This document shows positions 57,103-64,000 of a stretch of DNA of 64,000 nt, piece by piece (position 1 is the stretch's first letter; the number at the start of each line of letters is the position of its first letter). Where the stretch lies: positions 1-64,000 of the forward strand of contig NW_023365706.1 of NCBI RefSeq assembly GCF_000003815.2. Direction: 5' to 3'. Source of the stretch: Branchiostoma floridae (Eukaryota > Chordata > Leptocardii > Amphioxiformes > Branchiostomatidae). A program made the translations under genes and the position numbers. The notes below the pieces were generated by a model. That model was given only the letters and a program-made list of their open reading frames with translations. It had not been told where the DNA came from and did not search any database.

Positions 57103-60100
57103 TTAGTGATCCAAAACGCCAACAGAAGGCCTGATTTTCATGGACACAGACTTCAGGGAGTGAGTTGAGCCCCTCCAGTGGTACCACATCACACCATGCC
57201 AGTCTGGACAGGAGCTCCGACAGTTGCCCAGGTAGCGGCCGTTGAGGTAGGAGTGATTGCAGTTTCTAAACCACCAGCCGCCCTGTCCGCGCTGCTGGGA
57301 ACAATGGCCGCTACTCCAGTCATCATTGTCCCTGTCCACAGTGGAGAACCTCCGCCCGTTGTGGTAAGCCATGGAGTCTCCCGCGGTGCCTGAATACCCG
57401 GAAATGTGCAGCCGGTACCCGGCAGACTCATCGGTCATCCTGGATGGGAATATCACACAAGTGGGCTAATTACATGTACGCTGAAGGTCTTTGTCATTCA
57501 TTATATGATAAACCCATCGTCTCTAAAGACGGGCGGAGGCCAATGATGATGTATAAACAACTACATAAACAATTTGATTCCACGAATAATAATTAAGTTA
57601 ACATTATGTTTGACCACATGTTCATACGTACAAACAAGACTGACTTGTTTGGCTCACCTGAAGGTGTTTTACTCACCTGAGGTGTTTTACTCATCTGAAG
57701 GTGTTTTACTCACCTGAAGGTGTTTTACTCACCTGAAGGTGCTGTATTCTGCGTAGCGTGATTCATTGTTCCAGTCCACGAGGTCAATCCTCATGCGATA
57801 GTTCTCCTGACTGGTCAGGAGGTGGATGTTCTCGTTCCCCAGCCAGTACTCCCCGCTCTTGTTCCCAAAGCCCAGTTTGTACTCCTCCCAGGTCCGGTTG
57901 AAGGGAACCGACCCGTCCTGCCGCCGCTGGATCACGGTCCAACCGCCTCCTGTGGGGAGAAAGTAAGGTTAGCAAATAGGAAATGCAAGAAATGCAAGCA
58001 ATTTGTTAGTGAAAGTGAAAACATACACGCACACACATACACACACGCACACATACGCATTCAATAACTCATACACAAACGCCCGTACATACACAACTAT
58101 ACACACAAACACATATTGAAACAAACACACAGACACCCATACATACACACAGATACACACACACAAACACACACGCATACACATACACACACACACACGC
58201 GCGCATACACATACACACACACACGCATGCACATACATACACAAACACGCACACATACATACATGCAGAATAAAAGGTAAAGGCGCAAACCTCCCATGTT
58301 TAGTAAAAAAAACTACCTGCGGTATCCATGTCACAGTACGCCTCCACATCAGCGGGGAGGAGGCCGATTGGATAAACTCCACATGTGGTCACTCCTGATG
58401 ATTGGTACTCAGCGCAGTCGTCCCCTGGAAAACGACAAAAAATCTTGTTTCCAATTCCAAAGTTGAATAAAAAGGTCAGGAAACAACAGGTACATGCATC
58501 ATACCTGCTTCACAGACGACTCCCGCGTCTTCCTTGTGGGTACAGTCGTGGTCTCCCCACCTGTTGATCTCACAGTCCGCTACAGAAGACTCGTTCCCCG
58601 TGCAGTTGAGATTGTCCAGCCAGATGTTTCCTGTTCCTTCAGGAAAAACTCCTCCCACCCTGGCGACTCCACCCCGATACCCAAGCTGTCTACAGACCAC
58701 CTGGGCGTCCCTGTCGTCAAACCCGTCATCACAGACCGTTCCCCAGTCTCCTTTTCCGGACCGGGCCTCCACTCGGCCTTCTGATAAACTCTGTCCTCCG
58801 ACAAGTTGGAGGGACACACCACCTGTACATGTGCAATCACAATTATTGATACATCATGGCAATGTTGCCCTTTGGTACAAAAAATGAATCACCTCCTCCA
58901 CATTACCTAATAATGTCTCAGTCACGTCGATGAAGGTTAGACATACAGGTAGTAAGATATGCCCCAAAGGAGTTACTCAACGAACAGTTACTCAAGCAAC
59001 TGGGTATGATTTTGGAAACTGTCAGACGTTAGGTAGTGTCCACTATATTTCGTCTGTGACACTGTGTCACTATGTCTCAGCCAGTGTTCGCAAGCTTATA
59101 TGTCCCGCAATTATATCATTTTTATGACCATGTAAGTATATGACTATAACCTGAACAGACCAGTTGTACATCCTGGCTATGATGGCAGTCAGAAGGTCCC
59201 CAGCTGAAGCCACAGGACAGGATGTTGGTCTCGTCTCCGCTGCAGGTGACGTCACCCAGCCAGATGTTCTCCGACCCTTCTCCGATGTCGGCCTGCCCAG
59301 ATGACGTCACCCCGCCGGTATAACCCATCTGTCTGCACACGAACCCGGCCTCAGCCTCGGTCCAGCTGGTGTTGCACACGGCACCCCACTCTAACGCTTC
59401 CCACGGCCGGATTTGCAGCCGTCCTTTCCAGGGAGCCCGACCGCCAACCAGCCGGAGTGCTGCGTCTCCTATGGCCACATCAAACATGTTGTTGTTTTCG
59501 TTATGAGCAATGTGTATTTCTTCTGTTACAGACATTCAAAAGTTCATTGTTTAGCCTAGAAAACTTTCCCAGAATGGCTCACATATCTAAGCCATCCTTA
59601 CCTTCACAGACGTTGTCAGGGGAGATACACAGCTGCAGGTAAAATATAAAAAAACATAAACAATACATTTAAACTACTAAGAAACTACCTTTACCTTCAC
59701 AGACGACTCCTACATCCTCCTTGTGTGAACAGTCACTCCGTCCCCAGGAGTCAGCAGGACAGTCTCCAAGGTCCGTCTCGTTGCCCCTGCAGGCCACCTC
59801 GTCCAGCCAGACGTTCCCCGAACCTTCCCCAAAATGACCCGCCAGTTTCACCTCCAGGGCCGCCCCGAAGCCGAGCTGTCTGCAGACAACATGAGCGTCC
59901 TGCAGGTCAAAGTTGTCATCACAGACGGAGCCCCATTGGCCGGTACCGTTTCGGACCTCCACTCGGCCTTCAATCGGGGTCAAGCCGCTGGCAAGACGAA
60001 TTTGGATACCTAAAAAGGTGAGTTTTTGAAGATGAGTTCAGAATGATTCGGTATGGTGAGTGGCAAGGCACCTATATCAGCTGCTCCCGAATGTTGTGAG

Positions 60101-62700
60101 TAGGTGTGAACTTCGATTAGGATTCCAACAACCAGTAGCGCTGAAGTTTTGAATAGTAACAGCTATATATTTATAAATGCAAAAAGGATATTCGAACATT
60201 CATGAAATTGAGCCTCTGGCTGTATCAAATCAATGCAGACGGGAATCTTACCGGAGATAGAAGTTGTATATTCCGTTGTGACAGCTGACGAAATAGTGGG
60301 GCGAGTAGTAAGTGTTATTGTAGCTGTAGTTGTGCTCTTTGGACCTGCTGCAGTTGTGGACACTGACTGATTCGGCGATACCACGTGAGTTGTTGAGACC
60401 ACTGGATGATTTGACGACACCTTCTTACTTGCTGAGACCTCAGTTGTGGATGCTGACGATGAGGGGCTCGTCGCCTTGGTTGGTGGTATGGTTTCGGTTG
60501 GTACCGATTTTTCACAGGGACACTGACGTGCAGTACGAAACACAATTTTTACTTAACACGGAACAGGAATTTGTTGCAATTAAATGAACTCAGAACTATG
60601 CAAACAAGATGTAGACACGTTTTAGGTAGCCCAGTAGGAAACAAGAAGGGAGAGAACGTCAAGACAGGAAGCAGTAATTGCGATGTCCTAATTTTGAGAG
60701 GTCTTTAAATATCACAATTTTAAATATCACCCTCAACAACACTCGTGAACGAACAGGTATTTATTTACAATATTTCAAGTTGCCCAGTTGATGTTTTGAT
60801 TAATGCCAATAAAAAAAAAACACTAAAACACTAAGTTTCCATATTGTCAAATATGGAAACCTGACAATATTGTGTAAAATGAGTGTAAAATACAAATGTA
60901 TCTATATTTGGAACGATCTGACCTCCCTGAGAATTTTACTTCTGCGATAACCTTTAAAAGAAGCCTTAGAAACTATTTACTATCAAACTCCAGCCACTCC
61001 TAAAAGTTTTCATAATGGCACGCTTTTTTTGTCTGATTTATAGTATCATAAGTTATGTTGTACATATTTCTCAGTTAGTGATTCCTTTGGTTGATTGTTG
61101 ATATTTTGCTATTAATGTTGTTATTTAATTTTTCATATAATTCATATTCTGATTGGTATTGGTTTAGTCAAACGGAGGAGGGCTTTGTATAAGCCTTGCA
61201 TGCTTCTCCCTACCTCCTGCACTTTTAATTACTTTTCTTCACTTAACTGTTGTTGTTGTTGTTGTGCGAGACAAACAAACAGACTGGACTGCCACCACAT
61301 ATTACATAAAGAGGCCCTTTGCCATATACATGTAATGTTCAAGTGTTCTTTACTTTTTTGGTATGCTACCTGCAGTGTTTATATGGCTAAAACAGGACAT
61401 ACGAAAGGAACAGAACTAATTCTGTTTTTTTTTTTACCTTTGTTATGCTTGAGGAGTTTTGGTGGTTGTGTACAGGTGAGGTTCGTGAATGATTCTTTAC
61501 CTGACCGAGAGTGATCCTTGCGGAATTTAAATGCGGTAAAAGTGCAGGTAAACATGGTTGAAACTACACCACAACCAACGTACCTTCTGTCTGATATGCT
61601 ATATAGAAAAGGATATTGGCCATTGCTTTTTAACCATCTGTTGCCCATTTCACCGAAGTATACAAATACAAACGATTTATAGTCAAGTCAAGTCAAAGTT
61701 TATTGCAAATTGGAAAACGGGTACAATGTATGGCAAACTTAGGTAACGTTATAATGTATAAGGCAACCAGTAATATATAAGCTGAAGCATCCTTTCCTGT
61801 ACACGAAGGGAGGGGGGGGGGGGGAATAATATTTGTTAGGTCGAAATGGTAGTAGCACAATACGATAGACCAAAGGTTAGTGAATAAAATTTTGACGCAT
61901 ACCTGAAAGCGCTGGTGAATGGTCACGTTATGCTCGTACAGGATCGAGGTCATGTTGTCCAGTTGGAGCTGTACTTGGCTCACGTTCAGCGCAAGTTCCC
62001 TGTTTCTGTCTCTCTCCTCCGCCAGTTGGTCAGAAAAACTGTTGAGCATGCCGATAAACTTTGTCTCCTGTAGAAGCAATGTCTGCGTCAGGTTTTGTAC
62101 TAGTCGGTCACCCCTGCGTTTCTCGTCTGAGAGTTCATTGGACATGTTCTGTGACTGGCTTTGGAGACGAATTTCTTGTTTTTGTAGCAACCTTGTCTGA
62201 TTCTGTTCCAGCTGTACAATTTTTACTCTTTCTTCTGAAAGTTGGTAGTACAGACTGTCTACCCGGCCTTGCTGCAATATTTTTTGTTCTTGTAGCTCTT
62301 GTGTCAGATTCTGTACCTGGTTTTGGAGACGAGTTTCTCGTTCTTGTAGTCCCCGTGTCAGGTTCCGTTCCAGCTGTGCGCTCCTGACTTTCTCCTCCGA
62401 CAGTTCAGAAGACAAACTGTCCACCCTTGACAGCAGTGTGTCCACCAGCGACGACAGGCGATCCACCTGATTTTTCAAGCGGCCCGTTTCCTCCTTGGTC
62501 TCGGCGAGCTGCCGCTCGAGGCCCGGCGGTGTGCAGCCCTCAGTACGGGACCCAGGCGGAACCACATAGGTGTAGGTACAGTAGCCCTTGTCTACATACT
62601 CCCGCAGGACGGACCCAGCCTGGTCGGTTCTGGTGTCCTGGGCTCGGGCAGGGAAACTGCCGGACAGAAGGAAGACAGCGAGCAGTGCGACACTCGCCAT
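57103..62700 (-). CDS. Secreted SRCR-fibrinogen-domain protein (signal peptide, coiled coil, 3 SRCR, FReD)
   Basis: Exons: 62700-61903, 60522-60252, 60009-59695, 59468-59151, 58822-58505, 58424-58317, 57949-57733, 57439-57103; 2,682 nt, 893 residues, all phases agree and all introns are GT-AG. Residues 1-20 are a signal peptide ([18 protein letters not shown]). A Cys-containing segment ([11 protein letters not shown]...GCTPP) precedes a coiled coil (~60-265) with several NxT/S sites. Then a 90-residue Ser/Thr/Pro linker, three SRCR domains of 105-106 residues (VCDDNF...[12 protein letters not shown]...LVCS; VCDDGF...VVCEA), each with six cysteines as in group A, and a FReD ([69 protein letters not shown]). 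A trimeric or higher secreted pattern-recognition lectin is inferred. The FReD exons are paralogous to gene 1. Confidence 0.92.
57655..57733 (-). repeat. Donor-bearing 19-bp minisatellite next to gene 2 FReD exon
   Basis: Four to five copies of gtgagtaaaacaccttcag directly after the 57949-57733 exon. Short form of the gene 1 array at 36725-37166. Confidence 0.95.
58020..58265. repeat. CA-rich microsatellite in gene 2 FReD intron
   Basis: Counterpart of 37495-37690, at the same place relative to the exons. Open frames of Cys-Val repeats are artefacts. Confidence 0.9.
58930..59068 (+). repeat. Dispersed repeat ('ttactcaagcaactgg'), copy 3
   Basis: 'ggttagacatacaggtagta', 'cagttactcaagcaactggg', 'tttcgtctgtgaca': the same family as the two UTP20 intron copies, here in the intron between SRCR exons 2 and 3 of gene 2. 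Confidence 0.7.
60252..60522 (-). CDS. Gene 2 exon 2: Ser/Thr/Pro-rich linker
   Basis: The exon starts [16 protein letters not shown], then is almost wholly Ser, Thr, Val, Pro and Ala ([20 protein letters not shown]). Such mucin-like stalks are usually O-glycosylated and extended. The Cys pair at the start could link chains at the end of the coiled coil. Confidence 0.8.
60545..61880. other. Gene 2 intron 1, no further gene
   Basis: AT-rich sequence with (TTG)n near 61245-61262 and 'tcaagtcaagtcaaagttta' near 61682. Short frames are without family resemblance or splice-site support. Confidence 0.5.
61806..61840. repeat. G-run in gene 2 intron 1
   Basis: 'gggaggggggggggggggaa' at about 61808-61827, directly downstream (in transcription) of exon 1; a possible G-quadruplex or assembly-sensitive homopolymer. 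A similar G run is at about 38125-38138 in gene 1. Confidence 0.6.
61903..62700 (-). CDS. Gene 2 exon 1: signal peptide and coiled coil
   Basis: One 798-base exon (266 codons, phase 0 end at CAG|GTATGC). After the signal peptide, [11 protein letters not shown] and a second Cys pair resemble the N-terminal segment of angiopoietin/multimerin-type coiled-coil proteins. Heptads are built from repeated [20 protein letters not shown]-type units, probably grown by internal duplication. N-glycosylation sequons NLT, NQT, NMS, NVS, NMT and NVT are visible. Confidence 0.88.
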
Positions 62701-62779
62701 CTTGTTTATTAAAACGACTGCGTCATAACTTGATTTTCAAGTTTCAAAGGAAGGGCGCCATCTTGGAGGAAGTAAATCA

Positions 62780-63860
62780 ATCACCTAAGTCACACCCTGA
62801 CACCTGGTCGGTGCAGTATCCATAGCAACACAGCTGCCTTTGTTACGGAAGTAGGTCACACCTGCTTTTGCTACCAGTCGGAAGTTTGAAGTTAAGGAAG
62901 TACGTCACACCTGGTTGAGAACGACCTGACGGACGTTTGCCTCATCTCCAGCACAGGTAGGTCTTAAGTCATTTCAAACAGAACCTTAGTTGGCTTAACA
63001 TAGTATCAAAACTTGACAAGGAGTGCAGCCGGGCAAGGAGGGATAATTTGCCTCAATGGAAAATGGACACTCCTTGGCCAGTTCTGATACCATCGTATGC
63101 CATTGTAGGATCTGTTTGAGATTATGTCTTAAAGCTGTTGTGAATGTCAGATGGAGGACTCCAAAACGGGCAGGTGTAAGACAGGGGGTTGACTTTTCCA
63201 TCTGGCTATCAAATAGGACAGTCGGCTGGCGGAAACATGACCACCAACACAGGAAATATGAGCATTACCGCTCAACGTCTAAATAAAAAAAATATTCTGG
63301 GGACAGCACAAAGCATTTTCATGCCCCTAAGGAAGTTTTACTACAAGCACACTAAGACAAACTCAGCTTCAGGTCCATAGTATTTATTGCTCCTTTTGTT
63401 TTGTAGATGCTAATCATATGACAAAAGTCTACGTTTGTATGGTGACAATAAAATATATGTTAGTAGGAAATTGTGAGTACACATTTCCATTCACCAGGTT
63501 TATCCCTTTAAACACCAGGGACCTGACCGAGTTGTCTGTGACTGGCGGTGGGGAAAGCGCCATATGTGCCCGACGACGATTCTGCTACGTATACGTCTCG
63601 GCGATTCTTCAAACTCCGTATGTAACTTTGTAGAATAAACTATAACTTAATTGTCCTCTTCAACTCAATTTGAAAGCGTTAAGACTTGTTATGTATGAAA
63701 ACGACTATTTGGTACTTTTCAATCTTCATGCCACCGAGTCAGACAACGGGAAATCTTACGGGAGACCCTGCCACTGCCCCCGAGGAAATCTCGCTCACTA
63801 CACGGTGCCGGTTTGTCTTGGTTCTCGGGACTTCACTACACGTCGAACCTTAAAAAAAAA
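62780..63860. repeat. Upstream-region duplicated block, copy 2 (5' of gene 2)
   Basis: Counterpart of 50280-51370. As it ends within 100 bases of the gene 2 initiation codon (62700), it should include that gene's promoter and 5' UTR. A perfectly placed TATA box was not seen. Confidence 0.75.
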
Positions 63861-64000
63861 GGCTTCATACAAAATATGTTCGAAAGAGCATGTGTGTGTA
63901 TAAATCTTCTAACTTAACAACGTTCGTAGTTTTCCCTGCTTTTGGCTCTAGTGTAAGAAACAGTGACTAGTGCCTTGCTGTTAGCACGTCTCAAAAGCGA
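63861..64000. other. Right edge of window, nothing recognised
   Basis: No exon, RNA gene or repeat boundary could be supported in the last 140 bases. Confidence 0.5.

Overview
This is a stretch of intron-rich animal nuclear DNA, most likely from a cephalochordate (amphioxus, Branchiostoma). That assignment is an inference. It rests on a UTP20 gene with chordate-like protein sequence, fibrinogen-domain (FReD) and SRCR lectin-type genes in tandem, very repeat-rich introns, and minisatellites that straddle splice junctions, a repeat class I recall being described from amphioxus. Three protein-coding genes can be read. Bases 334-25796 (+) hold the 3' 30 exons of UTP20, the large HEAT-repeat scaffold of the U3 small-subunit processome; the 5' part lies outside the window. 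About 1,731 codons can be spliced together with every exon phase agreeing, ending in a Lys/Arg-rich tail. Two minus-strand genes follow. Gene 1 (41564-34708) looks like a type II membrane protein: cytoplasmic tail with NPxY motifs, one transmembrane helix, coiled coil, C-terminal FReD. Gene 2 (62700-57103) looks secreted: signal peptide, coiled coil, Ser/Thr-rich linker, three SRCR domains, FReD. Their FReD exons and about 2 kb of 3' flank are direct duplicates (about 32.55-37.86 kb and 55.0-58.44 kb), but their 5' halves are unrelated, so a shared lectin-like head sits on different stalks. A pattern-recognition role is inferred from family knowledge only. The remainder is mobile and repeated DNA: a 5'-truncated LINE inside UTP20; a hAT-type MITE with 8-bp target duplications; three copies of an internal 'ttcgcgg' MITE; a piggyBac-type element with TTAA ends inside gene 1; several other inverted-repeat elements; a 4.5-kb inverted repeat (44.4-48.9 kb) whose arms carry decayed LINE 3' coding sequence capped by 32-bp tandem arrays; and many microsatellites. 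The main unusual observation is that at least a dozen exon edges in UTP20, plus the FReD exon edge in both lectin genes, have been copied in tandem into the neighbouring intron together with their splice donor or acceptor. This leaves arrays of decoy splice sites, and in one case six pseudo-exon copies, some with an in-frame stop.
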